DNA of 64,000 nt from Halocafeteria seosinensis (taxonomy: Eukaryota > Sar > Bigyra > Bicosoecida): contig LVLI01000228.1 in assembly GCA_001687465.1 (NCBI GenBank), positions 1 to 64,000 on the forward strand, given 5' to 3'. The translations under genes were made by a program, and so were the position numbers. Below are positions 45,884 through 55,346 of the stretch, piece after piece (the stretch's first letter is position 1; each line of letters begins with the position of its first letter). The notes beneath the pieces are model-generated. The model saw only the letters and a program-made list of their open reading frames with translations, was not told the DNA's origin and did not search any database.

Positions 45884-46450
45884 ACCCAAGCGAAGCCATT
45901 TCACTGAACAACACGAGCAAACTTCGTATGGAAGACTGTAAAATTTCTTGCTGTTAGTCCCCTTCTTCCCCTAGATAAAAATACTGGTATAAAGTCAAAG
46001 AAAACGGTCTTATAACAACCCCCATTTAGGGAAGGCTAAAGCCTTCCCCCGAGACCAAAGCCATGGATCGGGGTGGTACTATAGATACGAGAAAGATACT
46101 AACCCCTAGTGGGTGTGATTCTGGGGTAGGTGACTCACAGGGTGGCGACTCAACCCACCACCGCAGGTTCGGATCTCTGTGAAGCGCCATGTCTGTTCGT
46201 GTGGGCTACGACTGATTTTGCGGATCGCTTAATGGCACGTCGAGCGATAGGTGTTTGACGAGAGGCCGTTCTTCTAGTCGCTGTACTGCTTCGGGTAATG
46301 GTGTCTTGAACCAATGGCGTTGATTCTACCGTCCCCGATGGCGTTGTTGTTGCCAGTTGTTGTTTCAGCCGATGCCGATTGCGTTGTCGTTGATCCCGTT
46401 GTGGTACCCCAATTCCTTCTTGATCGTCGGATCGTATTCCTTGGACGAAA
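45884..46450. other. Retroelement 3'-UTR-like sequence and flank
   Basis: Non-coding. Holds a hairpin (46029-46048) and short direct repeats. On the minus strand the frame at 46150-46440 is open and rich in Gln, Arg and Thr, perhaps a continuation of the island ORFs. Confidence 0.4.
46029..46048. repeat. GC-rich hairpin
   Basis: GGGAAGGC - TAAA - GCCTTCCC, a perfect 8-bp stem with a 4-nt loop, located after the RT fragment where a retroelement 3' UTR would be. Confidence 0.8.
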
Positions 46451-46738
46451 TCAAATACACTTCATTTTTGGGGCACAGTACTTTATAATTATTCGCCCAA
46501 TTACAGGCACAGGTGGTCTTGCCACCTGTGTTGATGTTTGCTTGGCCAGTTTCTGTATGCTCTGTACAAAGTCATCCAAATCCATATTCCTCTGCTTATC
46601 CACCAGATTCACCAGTTCTTTCAGCGTCTTCTTGGCTTCGGTCAGTTTCATTATATAGTCACTTCGCAAAGTTTTCAAGTCATTGGTTTTTGACTTGAAT
46701 GTATTACCCAAGGATATGGACTCCGCCCGATTTGCCAC
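46451..46738 (-). other. Coiled-coil ORF in island (partial)
   Basis: 95 codons, no ATG at the start, reading SISLGNTFKSKTNDLKTL then KLTEAKKTLKELVNLVDKQRN and DLDDFVQSIQKLAK. The heptad pattern predicts a coiled coil. It overlaps the upstream ORF (46704-46901) by 35 nt in another frame, so the two may be one frameshifted gene or two compact overlapping genes. Family unknown. Confidence 0.4.
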
Positions 46739-46901
46739 CGGATTTGCCTGATCCTTTCTTGTAAAGTCCGTGCGTTTTAACGTACCGACTGGCCTCCCCT
46801 AGGGGTAAATTTTTCTCCTTCATAACCCTTTTGACCAGATCGCCCCGTGATTCACGGCCATCTGATCCTCCGCCGGACGCCCGACAAATGGGGTTGAGCA
46901 T
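46704..46901 (-). CDS. Small basic ORF, algal-virus-like
   Basis: 65 residues from ATG 46901. Core GDLVKRVMKEKNLPLGEASRYV then KTHGLYKKGSGKSGG. The pattern VxxVMKExxLSLxxASKYVKxxxLYKK recalls small proteins that I associate with algal large DNA viruses and their satellites; this is recollection, not a database match. The Gly/Lys/Ser-rich tail is typical of structural or DNA-binding peptides. It sits in a run of same-strand ORFs. Confidence 0.4.
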   Translation of the reverse strand: MLNPICRASGGGSDGRESRGDLVKRVMKEKNLPLGEASRYVKTHGLYKKGSGKSGGKSGGVHILG

Positions 46902-46933
46902 CGCCGAAAATCTCCTTGGATCGTTCGTGGAAA

Positions 46934-47209
46934 CTAATATCCTGTACGGGAAGCCTCTGATCGGGGTTGGAATTTCTCTTTGGGATAGGTGAAGGGATTA
47001 GGATGTTCTATTTTATTGCGATTAAGGTCATAGTTGGCCTGCATAAGGGGTTCATCCAAATCGGCATAGCGTTTTTTATCCGGTGGTTGGGCAATATGCC
47101 ATGTATCAAAGAGGAATTTATATTGCCGAAGGATATCATCTCGGGTGGATGACCCCCGACAGACGGTGGAATTGGTAATCGTCCCGTTTTTATCCACTTC
47201 CACGGTCAC
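46934..47209 (-). other. Unidentified ORF upstream in island (partial)
   Basis: Open frame of about 92 codons, reading TVEVDKNGTITNSTVCRGSS, DILRQYKFLFDTWHIAQPPDKK and LMQANYDLNRNKIEHPNPF. It has no ATG and extends into the hairpin array before meeting a stop, so the 5' end is missing or supplied by another exon. Composition is protein-like. Same strand as the two following ORFs, 32 nt before the next. No family recognised. Confidence 0.4.
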
Positions 47210-47223
47210 TTCATAAATACAGG

Positions 47224-47488
47224 CTGGGGATTCCGCCGCTTGGTGCTAACAGGCTGGGGATTCCAACCCAATCCCCCGATTGGTGCTAACAGGCTGGGGA
47301 TTCCGTCTGAATCCCCACCACCTTCGCTAACATGGTGGTGAGGATTTTCGTCCTCGCTTGAATCCCCCGCTTTTGGCTAACCGGCTGGGGATTCCATTTG
47401 AATCCCCACCACCTTCTTTAACATGGTGGTGAGGATTTTCGTCCTTGGCTGAATCCCCACCACCTTCTTTAACATGGTGGTGAGGATT
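47224..47488. repeat. Tandem hairpin array
   Basis: Three near-identical stem-loops at 47310-47346, 47401-47437 and 47452-47488: arm AATCCCCACCACC, 11-nt loop (TTCTTTAACAT type), arm GGTGGTGAGGATT, giving 13 bp with one C/A mismatch in every copy. Four copies of CTGGGGATTCC, most preceded by GCTAAC, lie at 47224, 47254, 47294 and 47385, and can pair with the GAATCCCC motifs to form larger alternative stems. Confidence 0.9.
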
Positions 47489-48112
47489 TTTGTCGTCGGC
47501 GGTGAAATTTATTTTGTAAATTTATTTTATAAATTCTGGCGGGTGATAGACGCAGCTCCTGGTCGCAGAAGGTCTAGACATACACGAAGGCGAATGGGGC
47601 CCTATCATCCCACCCCAAACATAGCACGACCATTGGACGGCACAAGTATCGTCATTTGTCATTCTGGGAGTCCCGTGCGGTAATGAGCAATTTCAGGAGA
47701 CTATGTGCAGAAAACAACCACACTTGATAACCCCAAATTGGCGACATTGAAAGAAGCATGTAGCGTAGCCTGTAGCATGCACGTGTTCACAGATACAAAC
47801 ACGCACAAATTGGGCTGTACAGTGCAGAACTTGTAGTGTATTCGATGAACGGTACGTGTGGTGGTGGAGCAAATAGGTGCAATCACCGTTCCTACAGTTG
47901 ATTCGCAAACATTGTCTGCACTTCTATTTAGGAAATGAGCGGAGATATTGGGAGACTACAATGTATGTACTCCATGAGCAGCCTGAACCGTCTGCGCGAT
48001 TTAACACGTTAACAGTGAGACCGTCGACGGCATTGTCTAGCCTGCCTCGTGTGTATTATATTTATCCTACCTGTCGAGTTGCTTTCCAGCAGACAGACGG
48101 GTGATATCCCCC
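47489..48112. other. Intergenic, end of island to GLUG 2
   Basis: Begins AT-rich (ATTTATTTTGTAAATTTATTTTATAAATT near 47508) then unremarkable sequence. No gene seen. Confidence 0.4.
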
Positions 48113-49858
48113 TCAGGCAAAATTATACCACTGACTGAATACAGACAACATCAGTGAAAGGAAGACCGCTGGAGGGAGCGGTCTAATGCTGCTTGCTTTC
48201 GCCGGACTTGGATCCAGCGTACTCACGGGCGAAGGAGATAATCCTGGAGACTGCCCCATTTCGGTGACCGTTGCTGTGGGTTCCAGAGAACATGAAGCAG
48301 AAGGAGAAGGGTTGCTTTCCTCGTCTGGTGAACCAGGTGTCATCGTGGGAGATGCTCTTGTAGTCGGAGACGCATTCGACTTAGAAGTTGCCAACGGAGA
48401 CGCCTGACCTCCCTCCGTACACAATGTTCTGGTTGGTCCGTGACCGATAGCGAAAGACTGTCGGTTATGGCGCAACTCGGGGAAGCTACCGGGAGAAGGA
48501 ACAACCCATACGTCGTCCGGCCAAGAAAACTGTGGTGTCTGATACACCTTGCCCAATATATCAGAAAGATCGCCCGAATTTCCCCTTAAAGCGAGGCTGT
48601 TGTGGTTCGATCCGTGTTGGACTATGGTCTCTTTCCCAGTCTTCCCACTGGAGGTACTATGTACTGAGTACTCTACATGTACCACGTCAGCATCGCCGCT
48701 AAACTCCCCGGAGAAAATTCCGCCAATCATAAATGTGTTGCACGTGGACAACATGTATACATTGGATATCACTACCCTTCCGTTATTTCGACCTGTCAAC
48801 GCGCCACAGATCCCTCCAGCACGCTTAACGGTGAAATTGAAGATATCTAGAGTGGCGGCGGCAACCTCTGTGTCTCTGACAACATTACCAGTGGTGTACG
48901 AGTTTCGTATTTCAAGAGCACCTCCGTTGGCAGCTCCCCCACCAGCGATACCGCCGGCTGTGGCATTGACAACATCCCCAATTGTATAGCACTCAGAAAT
49001 GACAAGCTCACCACCTCCGGCAGCGGAGCTTCCCACGATCCCCGCACCAGAAACCGCGTAAATAGTTCCTAAGGCGTAGCAGCGGGTAATATTGACCTGG
49101 GAAGAAAATCGCTCGTCAGAGATTTCTGCTGCTGCAAACGCTCCACAGACACCTCCGGCTCCCGGACCTTCAATGTTCCCTTCTGAGTACGAGTCAGTTA
49201 TTCTGACTTGCCCGCTGCCAGCACCAGCCCAAGCGCCAATGACGCCACCGGCTGTTGTACCAGCAATTGCGCCTGTAGAGTAGGAATTCTGGACAACGAC
49301 ATGGCCACCCTCGTATCCAGTGACATATAGGGCGCTACCTAGGATACCGCCGCTTTCGGCCCCAGCGATACCCCCACTATCATTCCCTGCGACAGTACCG
49401 GTAGAACTACATTGGTTTACCTTGAAGAATCGCTGCTTAAAACGGATAATGAACCCGGCTGAGGTATTTGTTGCTCCGTTTACAGTGTGTACATTCCTAA
49501 TTTCAGGACTCTCTTGGAACGTCTCGACACTGTCATGTACTGCGAATAACCCTTCAAACGCGTCCATTCCATCCAGATCAATAGTAAAATCTTGTCCGTC
49601 GTACACTTCATTTGGTTCCAAGATAATGTGATCCGTATTCCCGTAGCCTGTCTCCCTCCAATTAATGTCGCATGTCTGGAGAAGCTTCTTGTTGTCGGGA
49701 TCCTCCTGAATGCACTCCTCATTTTCCCGAAGGTCCTTGCTATTCACAAAGACTGCATGCATGAAAGTGGCCACGAAAGCCAACAAGATGGTTAGGGGCA
49801 AATGCTGAGAAAATGTTTTCATCTTGCGTAATCTGCGAACAAAGGAGCCAGTGTTCAT
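48113..49858 (-). CDS. Secreted GLUG-repeat protein 2
   Basis: Single exon, 581 residues. Signal peptide after a short basic start (MKTFSQHLPLTILLAFVATF within the first 40). The order matches GLUG protein 1: a Cys-containing N-domain (CDINWRETGYGNTDHIILEP versus CSTLEWRLHGYENSTHITLD), FEGLFAV, IRNVHTVNG, then GLUG repeats with YSTGAIAGTTAGGVIG, YSEGNIEGPGAGGVCG, YALGTIYAVSGAGIVG, YTIGDVVNATAGGIAGG and YTTGNVV. A Ser/Pro/Thr stalk follows (NASPTTRASPTMTPGSP), and the protein ends in a hydrophobic PPAVFLSLMLSVFSQWYNFA, which looks like a GPI-anchor signal. I infer a cell-surface protein. Paralogue of 35963-37648, on the opposite strand 10 kb away. Confidence 0.83.
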   Translation of the reverse strand: MNTGSFVRRLRKMKTFSQHLPLTILLAFVATFMHAVFVNSKDLRENEECIQEDPDNKKLLQTCDINWRETGYGNTDHIILEPNEVYDGQDFTIDLDGMDAFEGLFAVHDSVETFQESPEIRNVHTVNGATNTSAGFIIRFKQRFFKVNQCSSTGTVAGNDSGGIAGAESGGILGSALYVTGYEGGHVVVQNSYSTGAIAGTTAGGVIGAWAGAGSGQVRITDSYSEGNIEGPGAGGVCGAFAAAEISDERFSSQVNITRCYALGTIYAVSGAGIVGSSAAGGGELVISECYTIGDVVNATAGGIAGGGAANGGALEIRNSYTTGNVVRDTEVAAATLDIFNFTVKRAGGICGALTGRNNGRVVISNVYMLSTCNTFMIGGIFSGEFSGDADVVHVEYSVHSTSSGKTGKETIVQHGSNHNSLALRGNSGDLSDILGKVYQTPQFSWPDDVWVVPSPGSFPELRHNRQSFAIGHGPTRTLCTEGGQASPLATSKSNASPTTRASPTMTPGSPDEESNPSPSASCSLEPTATVTEMGQSPGLSPSPVSTLDPSPAKASSIRPLPPAVFLSLMLSVFSQWYNFA

Positions 49859-52800
49859 GAGTCGTCCTGGTCACAACATTCAACTCCGCAGTCCGCACCA
49901 GCTCATACTCCCACCGCGGGCAGAACGAAGCCCATCGTTGTCTAGGAAGTTAACACAAAGGCGTCGTGTGCCTATTGAGACAAATTAGAGTCCACGTGGG
50001 AGTTGTCAGGACGACGGTATTACTTACCATTGGTAAGTTACCAACCGCGCTTTGCCTCTGGGACTCTCGTACAAGACTTTTCCACCTGTTTGTTCTTCCA
50101 GTGTTCTTTGCCAAATTTCCTCCAAGGCTCCCTTTGTGGACGGGGAGAGAACGAAATTCAATTATGTAAGCACCGTTGATATCTCAACAACAACTTTTGC
50201 TGGAAGTTTTCTTCGCTCGGTAGTCAACACGAGTCTGCGTATGGTATGGAAGCTGTTCGAAAGAGCTGTTGAAAAGGCACTAGCAAACTCTGCTTTTCTG
50301 GCAGGGGATAGTTGCTGATGAATATTCTGGGACCTCGTGACTATGCTGTTTATCCACCGAAGGACCGTTTTCTCACAGATTCAGTGGTTTACGGCGGTGT
50401 GGGCCTCCGTGTTTTCCCCCTTCAAACCCCTTTCGAAGTTCCCCACCAGAACAGGGACTGAAAATCGCTTACGTGTATGACGTCGAGTCTATACTGGACT
50501 GCACACAGTGTTCGCGCAAGGTAAACGTAACTTTGGAGCTCTGTTACTTATAAGTCTCTCTCAACACAAACGCCGAATCGTATTCTATGCATTGAATTCT
50601 ACCTTCCCTCTAGTCGTAAGAGGCTCGGAGGCTGAACAGCCTGTCACCGGTCGTGCGGGAGTCAAGTACGGTCACTGAGTCACTGACCGACGTTCGTAAT
50701 GTTGCAAACCGCGACGCCAATTCATCAAGGTTGAAACTTCCACTACTAGAACTCGGCCCCGGACCACGTGTTGCAACCACAGAGCTAAACGATACAAGAC
50801 AACAACATTGTTGTGTGTGCATGGTGAAGGAAGTACGAAACCACAGCAGCATCTCCTACTGTGTAGGCATATCTACCTCTGTCTTCCAACATTTGTTCTA
50901 ATGCTTACGCACCTGTTGCTGCAAAGGGTGTACGCATGTTTCACGCTACAGATACCAATATACTGACCTGGTTAGGACAAGCTTGCTTACCTAAGAGGGC
51001 ATTGGGAGCCTTGAAAATTGTGAAATCCGGATCAGAGGATCCATTGTCAATTCAGGAAGCCCCTCATCGACACCCGAAGCACGCCTTCTGTCATTACCGT
51101 CGCAAGCCTCCTCGCGAAATGGGTTCACATCATACCCTAACATCTTTGACAAATAGTCGAGTAATTTATCTGATATTTTGCTGAATTCATTGGTCCCCGT
51201 TTAACTGCAGTTCCGCCTGATACCTCTCCAGTCAATATTGGGTATTTGATGTATTCGACGGATCGAGCACAGTAGTCCTCCACGGCGAGCGCGATGCTCT
51301 AATTATCTTCCAAGCTTCTCGTGAAACGCCTTGCCGACCTTCTACGGGATTCATACCCAATAGCGGAAACAATGGAATTCCAAAAGGCAGGTCGTTCGCG
51401 AGTCATCCTAGCACTGTTTCTCCCCAGGCTCCACTTGCTTCTAATACAACACTACTTTGAAGATCTATAGAGCCCAAGAAAGAATATAGACTGGAATACA
51501 ACCGAAGACTGTCGTTTTGAGGATCACCGGCTACTAGATGAGCTCTTATCAGCTCATTCCGTCTCCGCTTGATACCTCTGAATTTCTCACGCTCTGGAAG
51601 GATTAGCCAGTCAATTCCTCATCTGCTCTTTTGCATGTAGAGAAATGTAGGCTCGGTGGCAAGCAAACCTCCAAATCAGTTTTTCCATATAGACAGAGCG
51701 CTTGTGGGACGTTAACGGATCACAGAGGTAAGGACGAGTGTTCAAAGTGATCAACAATCAACGTGCAAAGCGGTGTCACGCTTGGGACTATACCGCAGGT
51801 TCACCTCAGAAGAGCGAGATAAGCAGAACACACACCAGTTAGGTGTTCTCAAACGAAGTCACCTCCTCGTCGTTTTAGTGGAGTCTTTCTCTTAAAGTTG
51901 TCTCCCTTATCATTTCTCTGGATTGAAGATTGCACCCCTTTGTTTTTTCAGTTTGTACTCCTCCGGAAAGTCCAGAGGGCTGATCCAGATTGCCCTGCGG
52001 ACAATGCTGGAGTACAAATGGCTGTGGTTGCCCACAATGCCTTGTTCCATCTTTAATTCAAAGATCGCGAATCCATGTCCAGAGCGCTGCAACAATTTAG
52101 AAACAATCCTCTCTTCGTTGTCCTGAAACCATTTCTCCCATGTTCGAGTGTGTATCGTTCCTGTGCAACTGGTTCTGCGAAGTCCCCATTTCCACACCCA
52201 CTGCCATCAGTTGGAGGGGGAGCTGGATGTCGCCTCAGGGCTTCCCAAAACAACTTACGCTTCGTCATAGTATCATGCCATCTTGATACCCTTGCGTTTC
52301 TCTGCCAACAGCCGCGCGAATTCCCATGCTCTCTCCCACCAGGGATAGCAAGTGACCAATCAAGAGGATGCTTCACCCCGCAGGGCCGATAGAACTAAGT
52401 CTCAGGAAGCCGCAACCTGCGAAGAGGAAGAGAATGTTCCTCTGTACGGAAAAGACGGGCATATGGTGTATACGGTAAATGCCGGACGAGTGTGGACTGG
52501 CTGACACTCTACGATATCCCTAGTATTTTGAGAGACGATTTGCTGAATTTCTATCTTGACGGGCTAGGTCCGCATGCGCTTTCCAAAGAACGTTTTCCTT
52601 GCAAAGCGTTTATCCACACAACCTGTAGGATGACGTTCCCCCGAAAAGGCGACAGATGACCGCGGGGAGCTCAGGAGAAGCCACACCGGGGACGACCTGC
52701 GTGGAAACCGCCACCATTCCAGAACTTCTTGAGGTGCTGACATGTGTGCCTATGAATAAAAGATACGACAGAATGCTGCCAACAGTACCCGGCTAATAGT

Positions 52801-53068
52801 TCGGTCCCCGGGGTACAACTGTGAATTTACCAAACTGACCTGCATCGGTTTTCCCTCGGATTTCATATCAACATATGCAGCGATAAGATAGTGCTTCAGC
52901 CTGCCTTCAGTTCATTCCGACGCCGGACCATCATGTGAGCCATGGAATAAACTACCAAATCAGTCTAGATGCAGACGTGAAAGTATCCGCAGGCAGCGCA
53001 CGATAGGTAGCCGATAGTGACGGTATTCGTTCTCAGTTGAAAGTAACCCCTCATACTTTTGAGTCAGA
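49859..53068. other. 3.2-kb gene-poor region
   Basis: No gene supported. All ORFs are under 110 codons. Two overlapping minus-strand ORFs (51910-52197 and 52053-52376) have protein-like composition (WEKWFQDNEERIVSKLLQRS, GHGFAIFELKMEQG) and may be a decayed gene with a frameshift; no family recognised. A 17-nt odd palindrome (ACTTACCA-T-TGGTAAGT) lies at 50022-50038. Confidence 0.4.
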
Positions 53069-54788
53069 TTAGTGCTTGCGCTGGAGAAGCGCAAGAAAGA
53101 ATCCGCTCGCAGAATCCGTATATGGGTCAACGCGAACCATTTTCGTGGTGTCATCCTCAGGAAGCGCGGAAGCCCGGCTTCCGCGACGATGCCATTTAGG
53201 CAAGACTGTCGAAATCCCCCAGTCTGGAAAAGAGCGTAACACCGAGGCAACGACGTCTTCGTTCTCCTCTTGATGCAAGGAGCATGTTGAATATAGGACC
53301 TGCTGAACTGAGGGAAATCTCATGGCATGGGAAAGAATCTTTTCCTGAATTCTGGCAAGGTGATTTATTCTTTCGTTTGAGACAGTCACGTGGGTTTCTT
53401 CATTTTCATCAACCAATGACTGTGACGACCGCAAATGTCCTCCTTTTCTTGTTTTCTTGCCCTTGTCCCGCCGTTTAAAGATCATAGAGGTTGTGCAATC
53501 GTCGTCTCGAAGGCTGTCGAGAACGAAATCCAAACGGTGTACCATTCCACTGCCGCTACATGAAGGGTCCACAACCATTAGTTTTGTCCGCGTGAATCGA
53601 CTGTCATCATGCTGGAGCGCGAGAAAATCGGCATGAACAACATCGACCATAGAAGCTTCAGCAGTTCGGAGACGTTCGGTTAGCAGCTGTGAACGCTTAT
53701 AGTCTTTCTCACAAGCCCATATATGTCCTTTGAAGCTAGTCGTTTGCGTTAATAGTGACGCGAGATGAGACGTCTTGTTTCCAGGTGCAGCGCAAGCATC
53801 TGTAATGTCGAATGAGGAGGGCGTTAACGCTTCGATTGTCTCCCGGGCCGCTGTTGCAGGCAGACACGACGATTTGTCCTGAAGGATTAGGGAGCCGTTG
53901 GCCACCCATGGATGCATGGCTACTTGCTCGTTGGTACTTCCCGGTAGAACCAGTAAATCAGGAACTAGTTCATCAATCTTTATGTCCTCCTCCGCCATTC
54001 CTTGGATAGTGTTTCGAAGCTCGGTTATTGCGTCTTGCATTGTGCATTTGAGCAAGTTGACCCTGACATAACGAGGTAGTTTGATTAAACTCTGCAACGG
54101 TGCAGGTAGTAATTCAACATTCTCCGATACCCCTTTCTCTTGCTTCATTGCGTTTAATGACTTCTGGAGGGCACCATCATACTGCAGAATCAACCGCTTT
54201 AGTGTTCCTCCACCCTGCAAGTTAACAGTCCGGCATGCAATGTTGCAATGCTGGCTTTTCTTTATCGGTCAGAAAAAGATGTCTCACCTTGATTCCGTTC
54301 CCGAATAGATGTTCGTAGAGCATCAAACATAGCATCGCGGCATCTACCGTAACTTCGTCCTTGTTGTTCCCAGAGTCTCGCTTCCGTTTGTGTGCTTTGG
54401 AGCGCCCGGTATGTGAACCAGACTCCTCCCTATTCAGCTGCAGCCGAGCATACGTACGTACCCAACGTGCTCGAACCCGGTTTTCCCCCCGGTTGAATGG
54501 AATGACCTGCACTTACATGCTTGTCCATTCCACAGGCGAAGATGAGGTCTTCCAGGATGGGGCGGTACTTGAGCGATTCACACACCAGAGCATAGAGTTT
54601 CTTCTGCACCATTCATTCATTCCATGCCATGCCACAATACTGGTTTGAGATTCTACTTATCATTTTGCGTCAAACGTCTGCCGTACCTTGTTTTTGGCTT
54701 GACTGGAGTAGATGATGTCCTTAAGACCCCTCTGCCCCGTCACTACCTGCCGGAAGGCTTTGGCTCCTTCCTGGTACACACGACTCAT
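53069..54788 (-). CDS. NSUN5: rRNA cytosine-C5 methyltransferase, NSUN5/RCM1
   Basis: Four exons (54788-54687, 54603-54517, 54437-54288, 54214-53069) give 494 residues. NSUN5/Rcm1 makes m5C in domain IV of 25S/28S rRNA. The N-terminus SRVYQEGAKAFRQVVTGQRG, then LKDIIYSSQAKNK and LYALVCESLKYRPILEDLI, is the NSUN5-type lead. Methyltransferase motifs: SAM site DACAAPGNKTSHLA (about 252), motif IV DPSCSGSGM (329, C332) and motif VI STCSLHQEEN (422, catalytic C424). An insertion after motif IV (KRRDKGKKTRKG, then SSQSLVDENEE) is lineage-specific. Each intron is 75-83 nt with GTAAG/GTGAG/GTACG donors, and all junctions keep the motifs. Confidence 0.92.
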
Positions 54789-55346
54789 CCTCCACGCACT
54801 ACAGTTGTACAACAGTATGTGGATACCGAGGGTTGTACAGCACAACAACACTTATAGCTATGCTCGTATGTGTATATGTATGCATGTATGGTATCCTGCA
54901 GCCTCAACAGACTTTCTGATTTCGAGAGCACCTTGTACGTGGTGTATCAGTGCCACACGCGTGTATCAGTCCACCTACTGTGTTGTATAGCATCGTCTAT
55001 GGACCTCCATGGGCCAAGGCCGCCCTTGAAGGCAGGGAGGGGAGTAATGTGAAGGTCAGTCCTTCACAGGCTGAATCAGAGCTTCAACCACGTGCATACC
55101 ATACCATATGGTAGGTAATGAAGCACCCCATGCCCATGTGTCTTGTCTTAGTATTGGATCATCACGACCCGTACGTACCGTACGTTGATTTTGTTCAGTA
55201 GGTCAGTCTGTTGTGTTGTTTGTGTGTGTGTATATCTGCACGCACTCCTACATCTACCCCCGCCCACCCACTATACCGGTACCAGGTAGTGCTGGTTTTC
55301 TTTTTCTTTCGAGTCCAATTCCTCAAGTACGGCTGCACGCCGCCAG
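54789..55346. other. Divergent promoter region NSUN5/U-box gene
   Basis: 558 nt between divergent starts. Contains TG-rich and CGTAC-rich patches (55170-55190, palindromic ACGTACCGTACGT-like). No ORF. Confidence 0.4.

Noticed and set aside
47224-47488. CRISPR array
   Set aside because: The repeated units are palindromic hairpins without uniform unique spacers, and the DNA is eukaryotic.
50022-50038. 17-nt palindrome as a regulatory operator
   Set aside because: The two halves are ordinary GGTAAGT/ACTTACC splice-like strings; no gene context supports a binding site.
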